A stretch of 64,000 bases of DNA from Athripsodes cinereus (lineage: Eukaryota; Arthropoda; Insecta; Trichoptera; Leptoceridae), in assembly GCA_947579605.1 (NCBI GenBank), contig OX388310.1, positions 4,464,001 through 4,528,000 on the forward strand, in the 5' to 3' direction. Of this stretch, positions 1 through 9,973 are shown one piece after another. How positions within the stretch are numbered: the stretch's first letter is position 1; each line of letters begins with the position of its first letter. The position numbers were made by a program, and so were the translations under genes. Below the pieces are notes generated by a model. It ran no database searches. It was not told the DNA's origin and worked only from the letters and a program-made list of their open reading frames with translations.

Positions 1-225
1 AGTGACAAATGGCCAAAAAATCACTGTCATGTCATCCACAAGGGTTCCAATGGCCTAGCCGTTCTTCTTCACAATACATCATTCCAATGACAATGACACC
101 AGAGCGCTAGGAACGTCACGGAATGAAGAACGTGACTTATTTGACGCAGAGACGCTCTGAATGGAGGAGACTGTTTTCTGTCCAGCACTTCTGACGGGAA
201 CGTTGAAAGGTGAGATAATAATGAT
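1..225 (+). mobile_element. RT-C LINE, degenerate 3' end
   Basis: This is the decayed 3' end of a non-LTR retrotransposon, cut by the window edge. The stretch near 145-205 matches the end of the minus-strand RT-C copy at 9974-10488, which encodes a frame ending SEWRRLVSALCSREER. The short ATAATGATG tail resembles the GATGATGATG tail of that copy. Frames are broken, so no product is expected. Confidence 0.7.
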
Positions 226-329
226 GTATGTACCTAATAAATTATGTTCATACAAAACACTGTGATTGGCCTGATTTTCATGATTATTATATGGGAAATG
301 AAAATATTTTACAATCTTTTTAATTATTT

Positions 330-575
330 ATTCATTAATATACTCGTACATCGATTACAAACAAATTTACACAAAATACACACAAATCAAATACAATCAT
401 TAAATCAATATTATTATTATTATTTATCGTGTCGAACCCCAGAAAAAAAAAATCAAACTGATCTTCAAAAATACCCTCCATAGTGCATGTGACAGGACAC
501 AATGGACACTCCAACAGGTCAAAAATACAGAAAAATATTAAATCAATATACAGAGGGCGAGTTATTTTATACATA
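330..575 (-). mobile_element. RT-M LINE 3' untranslated tail
   Basis: Read on the minus strand this ends in an A/T-rich tail, and its distal part carries the recurrent ACAGAGGGCGAGTT motif (shown here on the plus strand). The same motif joins a recognisable LINE C-terminus at 18063-18480, which is why I call it a LINE 3' UTR. It is split by the small insertion at 412-536. Confidence 0.5.
412..536 (-). mobile_element. 125-bp LINE 3' fragment with 13-bp TSD
   Basis: The direct repeat ATTAAATCAATAT stands at 399-411 and 537-549, exactly bounding the insert. On the minus strand the insert reads open into a stretch ending GFDTINNNNN, where the N run is an (AAT)n tail. This is the geometry of a severely 5'-truncated target-primed insertion into the RT-M tail. 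Confidence 0.65.
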
Positions 576-659
576 TTCTATTTATTCCTATTCCTATTTG
601 CTTATGACAAATTTTAATATTGAATTTTAAATGATGTTAAATTTTGAATTTTAAATTTT

Positions 660-1990
660 GAGAGAGTGGGGAAACTGTATGCAAGAATATTGATTGAAAG
701 AGTTCGAAAAGTGACTGAGACGAATATATGGGATGTGCAAGGTGCCTTTCAGAGTGGTAGAGGGTGTGTGGACCAGATCTTCTCCTTGCGAATGGTGACA
801 GAGAAGCTCCTGGAGAAACACCAGAAGCTTTTCTGCGCGTTTGTTGATCTAGAAAAGGCTTATGATAGAGTAGATCGTGAGAAAATGTGGCAAGTACTAT
901 CAATGTGTGGGGTGGGTAGTCGGCTAATTCGCGCCATTGCGTCCCTATATACAGGAAGTTCTGCGTGTGTTAGAGTGAACAATAACCTGTCGGAATGGTT
1001 CACATTGACAAAAGGAGTAAAACAAGGGTGCGTGATGTCGCCATGGCTTTTTAACCTATACATTGATCATTGTATTCGTCCATTGAAAGAACTGAATGTA
1101 GGTGTTGATATGAATGGGATGAATGTAAGAGCGTTAATGTTTGCCGATGATTTGGTATTGATGGCTGAAAGTGAAAGTGATCTACAGCGAATGATGACGT
1201 GTGTGTATGAAAATTGTGCGATTAATGGATTGAGAATGAATGCAAAAAAGACAAAAATCATGGTGTTTGAAAGAGGAAGTGAGAGAACAGTATGCCAGGT
1301 AATGATTGACAACGAAGTGTTAGAGCAAGTTGACGAATGTGTGTACTTAGGTAGTTTGTTCACGAGAGATGGGAAGTGTGAAAGCGATATTGAAAGGAGA
1401 AAAGTTGCTGGCAATAAGGTAAATGGTGCAATCCGACCAATAATTGCAAATAGAAACATATCCACCACAGCTAAAATGTTGGTGCACTCTGCTATCTTAG
1501 TGCCAACACTTATGTATGCAAGTGAGACGTGGACATGGTTAAAAAAGGATGAAAGTGGCATAAATGCAGTGGAAATGAGATCGTTGAGAAGGATGTGTGG
1601 CAAGAGTCTGAGAGATCGTGTGCGTAACAGTGATATACGAAAGGAATGTGGAATGAAAGTTGGTGTAATAACAAAGATGAATGTAAATAAGTTAAGATGG
1701 TTTGGGCACGTGGAAAGAATGAATGAGGACAGAATGACTAAGAAGATATATTTGGCTGAGAGGAATGGTGCTCGGAGACGCGGACGTCCGAGGATTAAAT
1801 GGCAAGATCATTTAAATCAAATCCTACAGGACGGTCACGTGTTGAGCACATTGAACAGGAGAGCATGCATGAGGAATTGTATGACAGTGACGGAAGCGAA
1901 AGATGTATGCAAGGATAGAAGGAAGTGGCGCTCGATCCTTTCTGCCTACCCCGCGAGGGAAGCGGCGTGATGGTATGTATGTATGTATGA
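660..1990 (+). mobile_element. RT-A LINE, 5'-truncated copy
   Basis: This copy starts inside the reverse transcriptase fingers region and runs through the natural 3' end, a (GTAT)n tail at about 1971-1986. The endonuclease and any 5' UTR are missing. No convincing target duplication is visible because both flanks are low-complexity A/T. It is the reference copy for the RT-A fragments at 5060-5245 and 19411-20160. Confidence 0.9.
666..1970 (+). CDS. Reverse transcriptase (LINE RT-A), N-terminally truncated
   Basis: This is an open frame of 434 codons; 666 is only the first usable in-frame codon and not a true start, since the frame is open further upstream. Visible RT motifs in order are GKLYARILIERV, QGAFQSGRG, FVDLEKAYDRVDREKMW (catalytic Asp), GVKQGCVMSPWLFNLYID and FADD (nucleotides 1140-1151). 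After these comes a C-terminal region with YLGS, WTWLKKDE, LRWFGHVERM and RRGRPRIKWQDH, as seen in many arthropod LINEs. It would copy LINE RNA at a nicked target, but lacks its endonuclease. I cannot place the clade firmly; RTE-like or CR1-like are both possible. Confidence 0.85.
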   Translation: MGKLYARILIERVRKVTETNIWDVQGAFQSGRGCVDQIFSLRMVTEKLLEKHQKLFCAFVDLEKAYDRVDREKMWQVLSMCGVGSRLIRAIASLYTGSSACVRVNNNLSEWFTLTKGVKQGCVMSPWLFNLYIDHCIRPLKELNVGVDMNGMNVRALMFADDLVLMAESESDLQRMMTCVYENCAINGLRMNAKKTKIMVFERGSERTVCQVMIDNEVLEQVDECVYLGSLFTRDGKCESDIERRKVAGNKVNGAIRPIIANRNISTTAKMLVHSAILVPTLMYASETWTWLKKDESGINAVEMRSLRRMCGKSLRDRVRNSDIRKECGMKVGVITKMNVNKLRWFGHVERMNEDRMTKKIYLAERNGARRRGRPRIKWQDHLNQILQDGHVLSTLNRRACMRNCMTVTEAKDVCKDRRKWRSILSAYPAREAA

Positions 1991-2313
1991 GATTTTTTAT
2001 GATATTTTTATATTTTTAATTTTATTTTTCATGACTCGTTGTATTGTTTTTATTGCTTATTGTTTAATCCTGCGATTATTGCTTTGTGAGCATTATTCTA
2101 TTAATTTTCTTAACATAATTTACTCTATTCTATTGTAATTGTTGTTTGTTGATTTTATCTGTTGTGTTTAGTTGTGTATGTTTTGTAGAGCACACGAGGG
2201 TAATATAGGGATCTTCACTGGTTTGCTTATTGCTAAATATGTAATAGACCATTGTATTTTTTGTATCAACTGTATGTATCCTGTAAAATTGAAATAAATA
2301 AATAAATAAATTT
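1991..2313 (+). repeat. Probable retroelement 3' UTR ending in (AAAT)n
   Basis: This non-coding A/T-rich stretch finishes with AATAAATAAATAAATAAA at about 2295-2312. That layout, a T-rich UTR then a tetranucleotide tail, is typical of LINE 3' ends. No coding similarity is visible, so its family is unknown. Confidence 0.35.
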
Positions 2314-2845
2314 AAATTAAAAACTACCTTATATTTACTCTGACTTCTAATGTGGGGCAGTTTCTCACTTTAATGTAAATTTTATGTACTTTTCACTACT
2401 TAAATATTTATTTTGTGTTTTAACATTTTCGATATCCTAGGGTACATCTATCCCAGTATGCCACCCTTCCTGAGTACGCCTATGATTATTACTAGGTACT
2501 ATTCTTCCCATTATTGTCCTTATGGTATGCACAGCACATATAAATAAATTTATCAATAGTACGTAGTACTCGACAGTAAAATATTTATTACCAATTACAC
2601 ATTATCTTATATCAGCAATATATTGGAAAGCAGTTCTTCTGCACGTTTCCAATATATTGTTTCTTTTTCCTTGTTTCCATTGTTTTATGTTTTTTTTCAA
2701 AAAGTATATATAACCTTTCAATATTATCTATCTTGATCAATTTTATATAAGTTGTTAAATAAGATATGATTTACTATGTTAATACAGTTATTTCTTCATT
2801 CATATTTATTCGCCATGAAACGTATTTCTCAAAATCACTACTACT
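2314..2845. other. No gene; contains a 14-bp inverted repeat
   Basis: I see no coding potential here. A perfect inverted repeat CAATATATTGGAAA lies at 2616-2629 and 2646-2659 with a 16-base spacer, which itself contains GCAG/CTGC. It could be a small MITE remnant or chance. Confidence 0.5.
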
Positions 2846-3076
2846 ACACCATCACGGCATATCCCACAAGTGGGGAAGCCAGCAGGCCAGCTGCATGTAA
2901 TAAACATGCAGGCCGTCTACTCTGTGCCAATAAAAAAGACATTCAAGATAGGTGACAAACCTCGTATCTGAATTTGAGATGTAAAATGTCTTTATTTTTT
3001 CGAACACCTGCTTTTTGCAGGACGCTCGAAAAATTATAAAAAGGAGTGGGAGACCAATTCTTTGCCGGGTGCTTCA
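2846..3076 (-). mobile_element. SINE-3 copy
   Basis: This is a nearly full-length minus-strand copy of the commonest repeat in the window. Read on the minus strand it starts GCACCCGGCAAAGAATTGG (here diverged), passes the GGCAGGTGTTCG and TTCAGCGATGAGG type blocks, and ends CCACTTGTGGGATATGCCG then (TAG)n. Confidence 0.75.
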
Positions 3077-3573
3077 CGACTTAAAATCACAAGGTAGAAT
3101 AAAAATTCTGTCAACTAGAGCACTTTGCTCGAATTGAGTCACATATTCTGACGTCATTCTTAATGCTCTGATAAATTTGCAATTCAGTAATTAATTTATT
3201 GTGAAAAAGAGATATCTGGATCAACGGAAACCTTGTTGGTGGAGAAACTGCACTCTTGCTTAGCAAACAACCCAATTTTATGAGGTTTAAACCGTCTTCA
3301 TACCAAGTCTTTTTTTTTAAATTGGATAAATCAAATCAATCATTTTGGTCTTATACAGTGGATTTAAATGCGATATAGATGTCTTTCGACTTCTTAGATT
3401 GTCAACAATCTTCTATGATGGTTGAGAATTTCTATCTCTTTTTTTTTGTTTATGCTTAATTAAAGAAAATCCATATTTTGATTTATTTAATTATCGAATT
3501 CCACAACTTGTACAAGTGTATTGATTGATTTGACGTTTATTTTGTAAACTCCATAATAATTTATGTAATTCTT
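3077..3573. repeat. GACGTC-type repeat copy in otherwise empty sequence
   Basis: The block at about 3343-3440 matches the GACGTC repeat seen at 7879-7960, here with ATAGATGTCTTTCGACTTC and a small AGATTGT/ACAATCT hairpin. It acts as an uninterrupted comparison for the copy split by a MITE at 7675-7878. No gene is visible in the rest. Confidence 0.45.
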
Positions 3574-3710
3574 AACACAGACCGTTTAAGTTTTATTATA
3601 TTTAATAAATAAGAAGTTACGGAAACCTGGTTGGTTGACAATAACTTTGAAGTGAAAACCAGGTTACCACACCTAATATCAAATATAATAAAACTCAAAT
3701 AGTTTGTGTT
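3574..3710. mobile_element. Small palindromic MITE-like element
   Basis: Arms of 30 bp at 3574-3603 and 3681-3710 match at 26 of 30 positions as inverted repeats, both starting AACACA. Nested inside is a second inverted pair, AACCTGGTT and AACCAGGTT. The element has no coding capacity. Its superfamily is unknown because no clean target duplication is visible. Confidence 0.5.
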
Positions 3711-4898
3711 TATTTCTATAAAACAATAAATGAATTTCTTCCATACTTTAGGCCCTTAAATTTCGAGCGTACGTTTTTTATAACTTTATTATTAGGTATA
3801 ACATAACAATACGTAATAACCTTCTTTTAATTCAACCTCAATCTTTTGATGATGTAATTTCATACAACATTTTGATAAAATTTCGAAAAAGACAATAGTT
3901 TTTAAGACATATATTGAAAATCAAATGAATAACTATAACTTGTACATCAATGAAAAAGTGTCTAAAGAAACGAATCAAATATGCAAAAAGATCTTATTCC
4001 ATTCTTCGAGTATGTAATAAAATGATATTTTCAATATCTGTTCAACAAAGATACTTATCACTTTATGTCAGTAATATGTATCTACAAGTACGTTTAAACG
4101 CTTACAACAGGAGAAATCTCTCACTCCGAAGTAACATTAATAGTCTTTCGTTTTCTTTCTGAAAATAAAGCAATAAATATTATTCTCGTATATTGGAAAT
4201 AATGTTTTACGAAAGCAGAGGCGTACCGAGGATTTTCTTAAAAGTGGGCGAGTATCTTAGTAAATTTATTGTTACAACTATCGAATGTGTGGAATTATTT
4301 GTTTTCTAGTCTCATTTTTCGTTGAATATTTTTTTACTACTTCTTTTATTTTATTTATTTAATAAACCTTTTATACAGATTATTAAAGATAAATAAACAA
4401 TACATTTCACATTGACTTATATAATATTAACGATAAGTGACAGTCATGACAGCTTCAAACTTCGCGACACTCAAATTTCATAATATATACCTACTCGTAC
4501 AACAGTTTCATAGCAATTTACAATCATGAGATCAATCAAATATCACACTATACATTAAGGGTTTCCTACCACTTTCCCCTGGATGTTTTAAGAGCTGAGC
4601 CCCTATATCATCCAGACTCAGCGAAACAAAAAATATTTTTTTTAGGGAGGGCTCAGGATTTGCCTTAAGTGCTCTCCCCGATAAAATCCTTCCCTAAATT
4701 ACAACCCTTAATGTCCCTTGGAGGAGATACTCACTACAAGGCACTACTCTACTACAAAATATGTTCTTACAGTTACTTATCACTACGTACTGAAATTCTT
4801 AACACTAGAGACAACACTTTACAACTTAATACAATATTATGTTTTACGAAATTAATAAACAAAATTAAACCACTTAGTGACTTTATAAATCTTGAACT
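3711..4898. other. No gene recognised
   Basis: This is A/T-rich sequence with only short chance frames, including a 70-codon one at 3950-4162 without similarity to anything I know. Phrases such as AGAGGCGTACCGAGG near 4219 look like the end of a DNA transposon, but I found no partner end. Confidence 0.4.
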
Positions 4899-4989
4899 GG
4901 CTTTCGAGATCTTCCGCCCTCATCATCAGGCTAGTATAATGTATAGCTTTACATTAGCCTAATGATAAGAGCCGAAGCTCTTGAAAGCC
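4899..4989. repeat. Inverted pair of hammerhead-like motifs
   Basis: Two 35-base arms (4899-4933 on the minus strand, 4955-4989 on the plus strand) match at 29 of 35 positions. Each reads roughly CCTGATGAT, a hairpin, then GAAAGCC. In the plus-strand arm the hairpin is AAGAGC-CGAA-GCTCTT, a perfect 6-bp stem. The order CUGAUGA, stem, GAAA is that of a hammerhead ribozyme core, but with one extra U before the stem. Such motifs are known in Penelope-like elements; activity is not implied. Confidence 0.5.
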
Positions 4990-5059
4990 TCCTCACGAAT
5001 GATTCAATCACTGTAGAAATACTTTATATAAATGTTATATATTTTTATTATTTTAACAT

Positions 5060-5245
5060 GAACTTCCACCAAGTATATGGCAGGATCGTATTAACTAAAT
5101 CCTACAGGTGGTCACATGTTGAATAGGAGAGTATGCCTGAAGAATTTTATGACAGTGACTGAAGTGAAAAGTGTAGTATGCAAGGATAGGATAAAATGGC
5201 GCTCGACCCTTTCTGCCTTCCCTACAAACAACGTTATGGTGATGA
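5060..5245 (+). mobile_element. RT-A LINE, 3' scrap
   Basis: The C-terminal coding end of RT-A survives with frameshifts. One frame gives FMTVTEVKS, then CKDRIKWRSTLSAFP, matching the reference copy's MTVTEAKDVCKDRRKWRSILSAYP. Upstream WQD and LQ remnants extend the match to about 5060. Confidence 0.75.
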
Positions 5246-5523
5246 TCCTAGCTCCCCTTCCCTGGAGTACGCCCGCGTTCCAAAGTATTAAGACGAGGTT
5301 CAATTGTAAAAACTCGTAATAATATCATATTTGTTTGACGGGTCTTGAATGACAAATAATCACTTTTTTTGAAGATTTTTTTCTCATTTCTTATATTCGA
5401 ATATCAAGCACTGGATAGAGATTTATATAGTACAGATTAGAAAACGTTTCGGTTAACAACAAACATTTCACGTACGTATGACTACAATCATTTTTCATTT
5501 CAAATAATAATCGATACATCATC

Positions 5524-5890
5524 GACCGGTGTAGTGCATAGGTGAAATTTCTTGCTTTTGAGACACAAGATCCCAGGTTGGATTCCCGGTCAAGGTAAAA
5601 TGAAAAAAATAACCTTTTCTAAGTCTCTTGGACCTGGGTGTATATGTACTACTACTATACTCATGTAAACATGCAAGCTGTCCTCTCTGTGCCGACAAAA
5701 AAAAATAAGACATTCAGGATGGGTGGCAAAACTCATCGCCGAGTTTGAGATGTAAAATGTCTTAATTTTTTTCGTATATATGTGCATGGTGCATTTTAAA
5801 TGTATATCGTCTCGTTATTATTCACAAGGTATTCAAAATTCATTTATTTGTTTGAGACTAGCTCTATCTGTGTGAATTGTCCACATATAA
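5524..5890 (+). mobile_element. SINE-2 copy split by SINE-3
   Basis: The tRNA-like head runs from 5524 with a degenerate A box near GTGTAGTGCATAGG and a B box GGTTGGATTCCC. The body resumes after the nested SINE-3 with the GACTAGCTCTATCTGTGTG block shared with the copies at 19454 and 40364. It is transcribed, if at all, by RNA polymerase III through its internal promoter. Confidence 0.7.
5647..5776 (-). mobile_element. SINE-3 fragment nested in SINE-2
   Basis: The 3' half of SINE-3 (minus strand) interrupts the SINE-2 body. The flanks GTATATGTA and GTATATATGT on either side look like a slightly decayed target duplication. This dates SINE-3 activity after insertion of this SINE-2. Confidence 0.65.
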
Positions 5891-7072
5891 ATATAATCGT
5901 TTTTTTAAACGTTTCCCAAGAAGATACCGAAAAAATGAAATTCCTTTTAATAGAAACATTTGTCTTGCAAATGATTGCAAAACCAAATAAAATGAAAAAA
6001 ATTTTTGCAGTGATTTTATAAGTGATATAGTTAGGTTTGCATTTTTATGTATTATTTATGAACCTTTTAACTATTTCTTTGTGTATTATCTTTATCTGAT
6101 TTCTATCACTTTAGTTTTAAATAAATAGGGTACACAATGTTTTACTGTATACAGTAAATATATAGGAAGTTCTCACCGTGTCATCAAATAAGACATTTAG
6201 GATGGCTGTCACATTATTCATAAACTCAAATCAACACGTAAATATCCTATTCCATGAATTTAAATAAATCCTTTTTTTACAATCCTCATACAACTCTTAT
6301 ACAAATTCTTTGCAAATATTCAAAGGCATAATTCCCTTCAATCGCGCAACCTTTAAAGGAATAAAAAAGCTCAACTAAATAATAATATCTTTTCATTTTC
6401 ATCACGAAAGGCAAGCCTACATAATGATATAATATTAACGTAGATGATTGGGGTACATCCGTTTGTCGTAGATATTCAGTTTCTCTAAATTATGTATGTG
6501 AATAAGGTGATTTGTTGTCACTTAAACGTGGTCGATGTAATTTCCTGCTCTCCCCATACTCTCAGAGAATATCAAAAGGATTTTTTTGACGATATTTACG
6601 AGACTAAAGAAGAATTCACATTACTATTATTATTACTATTTGACTTAACCTTTTTTTATTTATTTCTTTCGATTCCAATATTCTCAGGATGTAGAAACTC
6701 TGCGTTGAATCGCTTTGCAGTACAGAAATAATTTAAACATTAATATACACGAATAATTTTATTTATTCCCATACAAACTTACATAAAAAAAAAACTTTTT
6801 CATTATGACAAAAATCATGAAATTCGTCAATTCGGAAAAAAACCCGCACCTTTATATTTGAACTTTCATAGCTTTAAATTTTATTTTTGAATTTTTGAAG
6901 TTTTCACGAATACAAAAAGTCTCTTTCACGATACTAATGTATCTCTTTATCAGCTCGTATCCATCCACTTTTTAACGAAAACCTCTTCATTTGGACAATA
7001 TATATTTAATTCTATCCTCTACTTGTGTCTTTTATCTAAACTCTGCTTTTTTTAATAACATCATCAATGATG
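5891..7072. other. No gene recognised
   Basis: Only short A/T-rich chance frames are present. A faint SINE-3-like scrap (AAGACATTTAGGATGG, about 6190) can be seen. I find no splice-flanked coding segment. Confidence 0.4.
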
Positions 7073-7122
7073 GAAGGAGTCTGGAAAAACAATCTTATCG
7101 ATTGTTTTTTCCAGACTCCTTC
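7073..7122. repeat. 22-bp hairpin
   Basis: Arms at 7073-7094 and 7100-7122 are complementary over 22 bp with one extra T in the right arm and a 5-base loop. The stem contains AAGGAGTCTGGAAAAACAAT. It is isolated from the other families, and could be a foldback scar or a small hairpin RNA source. Confidence 0.7.
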
Positions 7123-7619
7123 TACCTGTCAGTGATAAATATACTTGTGACCACATCTCCAAACTTAACACAACAGAATACAAATAAACATAACAGAATA
7201 CAAACAATTCATGAACAATGCTGTGCCCCATTAAAGGTAAAAGTGCATTTAATCCAGAGTTACCCTATCCAAGACCCCTATCCATATATGAGTCCTCCAA
7301 AACATTAACACAGACCACACACATAACCTGGTGATAGTAGCCTAAAGGTAGCGGGGATCAGAGAGAAGCAATCCAGGTATTCCAACAAAGTAGTTCAAAC
7401 ACATCATGGAAAACACAGAGATATTAAAAAAAAGAACAACAAAAAACAAAGCAATTGTAAGGTTACAGAAAAACAATTAACTGTTAAAACTCGAGTTTAT
7501 GCAGTTGAATAAAAAATATAAATTTACTCGTATTAAAACAAGTTAGGTAATTATATAAACCATTCTATAATATATCAATAAAACGTTTCTGAGCTTTTTC
7601 CGTCTTATTTATTTATTGT
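7123..7619. other. No gene recognised
   Basis: This is A-rich, low-complexity sequence without coding similarity. A short frame overlapping its start covers the preceding hairpin and is not credible. Confidence 0.4.
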
Positions 7620-7960
7620 GTTGCACAAAATTCCATAATTGAACAAATCAAAACAAACGTTTTCTCCTTGTACAGCAGGGCTACTCTTGACACAATCTAA
7701 AAACGATCTTAATCTAGTCTTAATCTTGATCGTACGACGCACGAAGGGACTATGGTCAAAAACACCGCGCTGCCGCTACCGCGCGATTGTTATGCGCGTA
7801 TTTTTGACCAATAGTCACTTCGCGCGTCGTATGATTAAAATTTAGATCGTGTTTAGATTTTGTCAAGAGTAACCCTGCACATTTAAATACGAGAGAGACG
7901 TCTTTTGACTTCTTAGGCTATCATCAATGATTCCTTAGGTAGGTATAAAATTCTTTTAAT
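7620..7960 (+). repeat. GACGTC repeat copy split by a MITE
   Basis: Flanks 7620-7674 and 7879-7960 line up with the unbroken copy at 3343-3440: TATACAGTGGATTTAAAT there, TACAG and CACATTTAAAT here. The right part carries AGAGAGACGTCTTTTGACTTC. Confidence 0.5.
7675..7878. mobile_element. Foldback MITE with a GC-rich centre
   Basis: The two halves are near-complete inverted repeats of about 98 bases. The ends read AGGGCTACTCTTGACA and, on the other strand, AGGGTTACTCTTGACA. The centre is GC-rich (CACCGCGCTGCCGCTACC) in an otherwise AT-rich area. There is no coding capacity. The target duplication is ambiguous (GC or GCA), so the superfamily is open; hAT-like ends (CAGGG) are one option. Confidence 0.75.
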
Positions 7961-8055
7961 TTGTTATTTTTATGTTATGGTTGATTGGAAGACGTTGCCC
8001 AGCAACAAGTCCGCCTTTTGGTCCAGATTTTTTTTTTATTCTTCTACTATGTTCT

Positions 8056-8215
8056 GAGTTCGTCGGTAGCCTGAAGGTAGAGTCTCGGCCCTGTGAACAT
8101 CAGATCTGTGGTTCGATCCCAGGTGCCGGCAAATTCCCCTTTCACGACACAAGCTTTTAGCTTACTGTGAAAGGTGTATAAGGTTGTATTTGGGTTTATA
8201 ACGAAACCTAGATAT

Positions 8216-8274
<59 letters not shown>
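8056..8274 (+). mobile_element. SINE-1 copy with a 55-A tail
   Basis: The tRNA-derived head starts GAGTTCGTCGGTAGCC and has a perfect B box (GGTTCGATCCC). The body carries the family hairpin CCTTTCAC...GTGAAAGG and the end GGTTTATAACGAAACC. The A run at 8220-8274 is uninterrupted, which suggests a fairly recent insertion. Confidence 0.9.
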
Positions 8275-8276
<2 letters not shown>

Positions 8277-8493
8277 ATCATGTTGTGTATTTTTTTTAAT
8301 TTGGCCAATAAAGATTTATTTATTTATTTATCAATCTTATCTCTTTCCATTGTACAACACAACGTACTACTCATGCATTGCTGCATCATTTTGTCAGTAA
8401 AAGCTTGAATCAGAGGATTATGGACTATTCAAATAACTAAACACCACAATATTATACCGATACGATTTATGGTAAGTATGTGGTGCACAATAA

Positions 8494-9307
8494 ATATTAA
8501 TACTATAAATACCTGATATGATATCATTATATTATGTCTTTTATTTATGGTAAGCATATCGCTATAATAATATCTAATATATAAAATTCTCGTATCACGG
8601 TGTTTGTTATTGTTATCATACTCTACCGAAACGGCTGAACCAATTTTGATGACAAAGCCAATCAGAAACCTCGATTGGAGAACCATGTCTACACAATGCA
8701 ACATTGTGTAGAATCTAATCGGAAGAAGTGAGAAAGGTGTCCCAACGCTTACGAATTGGCTCAAGGCTGGCTTAAGTGATCACTTTCGGTGTCCATGGAC
8801 AACGTTCACCAATCTCACCATTCTCACTGTCACGATGTAAGGTCCACCAATCGAGAGACGCTTTATGCAAACCTTAGAAGCAACCATCTTTTTGGGATCT
8901 CATTTTTCAGATCTCAAATAGATCGCGATCTCCCGTCTAAATGGCGCCGGAACAATTAAGTTCAATACTTTATCGGCTGCTAGTTCGACCACTCATTTTG
9001 AAGAAATTTAGTGTGCATATCGGGTAGGTTTGAGAATCGGCCAACATCTTTTTTTTAAAGTTAAGGGTGGTCCATCCCTGATTCTGTATTTATTTTTTAG
9101 ACATTTTTTATGTAGAGGTATTAAAAAATATATACAGGCCTAAATTTTCACCTTTCTACGATCTACCCCTATTTTTTTATAGCGATTTTAGTATATGGCA
9201 AAACAACGTTTTCCGGGTCAGCTAGTAATATTATAAATACCTGATATGATACCAATGTATATGTCTTTTATTAATTATGGTAAGCATATTTGATATCGCT
9301 ATAATAT
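8494..9307. repeat. About 75-bp direct repeats bracketing a Helitron
   Basis: Flank copies at 8494-8572 and about 9227-9307 share AATACCTGATATGATA, TATGTCTTTTA and ATGGTAAGCATAT in the same order. They abut the Helitron exactly at both of its ends. Helitrons normally make no target duplication, so this arrangement needs another explanation. Confidence 0.65.
8573..9225 (+). mobile_element. Non-autonomous Helitron
   Basis: The 5' end is TCTAATATATAAAATTCTCG after an A. The 3' end is CTAG before a T, preceded by the small hairpin AAAAC-AAC-GTTTT. Together these give Helitron structure (TC...CTRR, insertion between A and T). The block CGAAACGGCTGAACCAATTT is typical of insect Helitron 5' regions. 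There is no helicase or Rep coding. Confidence 0.85.
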
Positions 9308-9684
9308 GTTCATATAATAATGATATTTTTTTATCATGTTATCATCACTATTATAAGGCATGGTTTCCAATATAAATCAACAGTAGGAAACCCCAATTTT
9401 CTATAGTGTGATTAGGGCGATTATCGTATTATGGGGAAAAAATGATAATTCCTAATTTCCTTTTAACGATAATATACAAACGACCTCAATATTACGAGTA
9501 TATACTATTAGGTCGATATTTTATTATTGTAATAAAACATATTATAAGGCCAACGATATTGGCACTCCCATTTCACTAATCTTTCATTTCTTAATATAAC
9601 GAATTAATGTCCAACTCGTTAATTAAACAATCGTTATTTAACTCCTTCTTCCTCGTTTTTTAAGGCTTTTGTTGAAAAAATTTT
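9308..9684. other. No gene recognised
   Basis: This is A/T-rich sequence with a weak inverted repeat around CGACCTCAATATT and ATTAGGTCG near 9480-9516. I see nothing else to annotate. Confidence 0.4.
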
Positions 9685-9812
9685 ATTTTCCAGATACTTC
9701 AGGAGTCCAAAAACTCCTACGTATCCGTTTAGGGGATAATTTCTTTATTCTTTCAACCCTCTCCAGTCTATCAGTACCTCTATGCTAGTGTTGGCATCTC
9801 CCATCATCTTTT
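9685..9812 (-). mobile_element. RT-J LINE 3' end
   Basis: This matches the 3' UTR at 22345-22460 and 40468-40616: GATGCCAACACTGGCATAG (here diverged), then a short hairpin around AGGAGT...ACTCCT, then an AAATAAA-type end. Only the last 130 bases remain. Confidence 0.7.
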
Positions 9813-9973
9813 TAAGGCTGTCCACAAAACTGATAAGTGATAAGGAATCATTTTATTTTATCTTAAAATTCATTAAGGGACTTGTTGATAATACTACCAG
9901 AGCCAGCCAGTAGCCAGCATACTTAGTTGTATTTAATAAATATGCAAGCTATCGTCTCATAGCTTGATCATAG

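Noticed and set aside
3950..4162. 70-codon plus-strand frame as a small gene
   Set aside because: No similarity, no promoter or splice evidence, ordinary A/T composition.
4217..5290. A 1-kb DNA transposon between AGAGGCGTACCGAGG (4219) and GGAGTACGCCCGCG (about 5266)
   Set aside because: The ends are only loosely complementary and no target duplication is visible.
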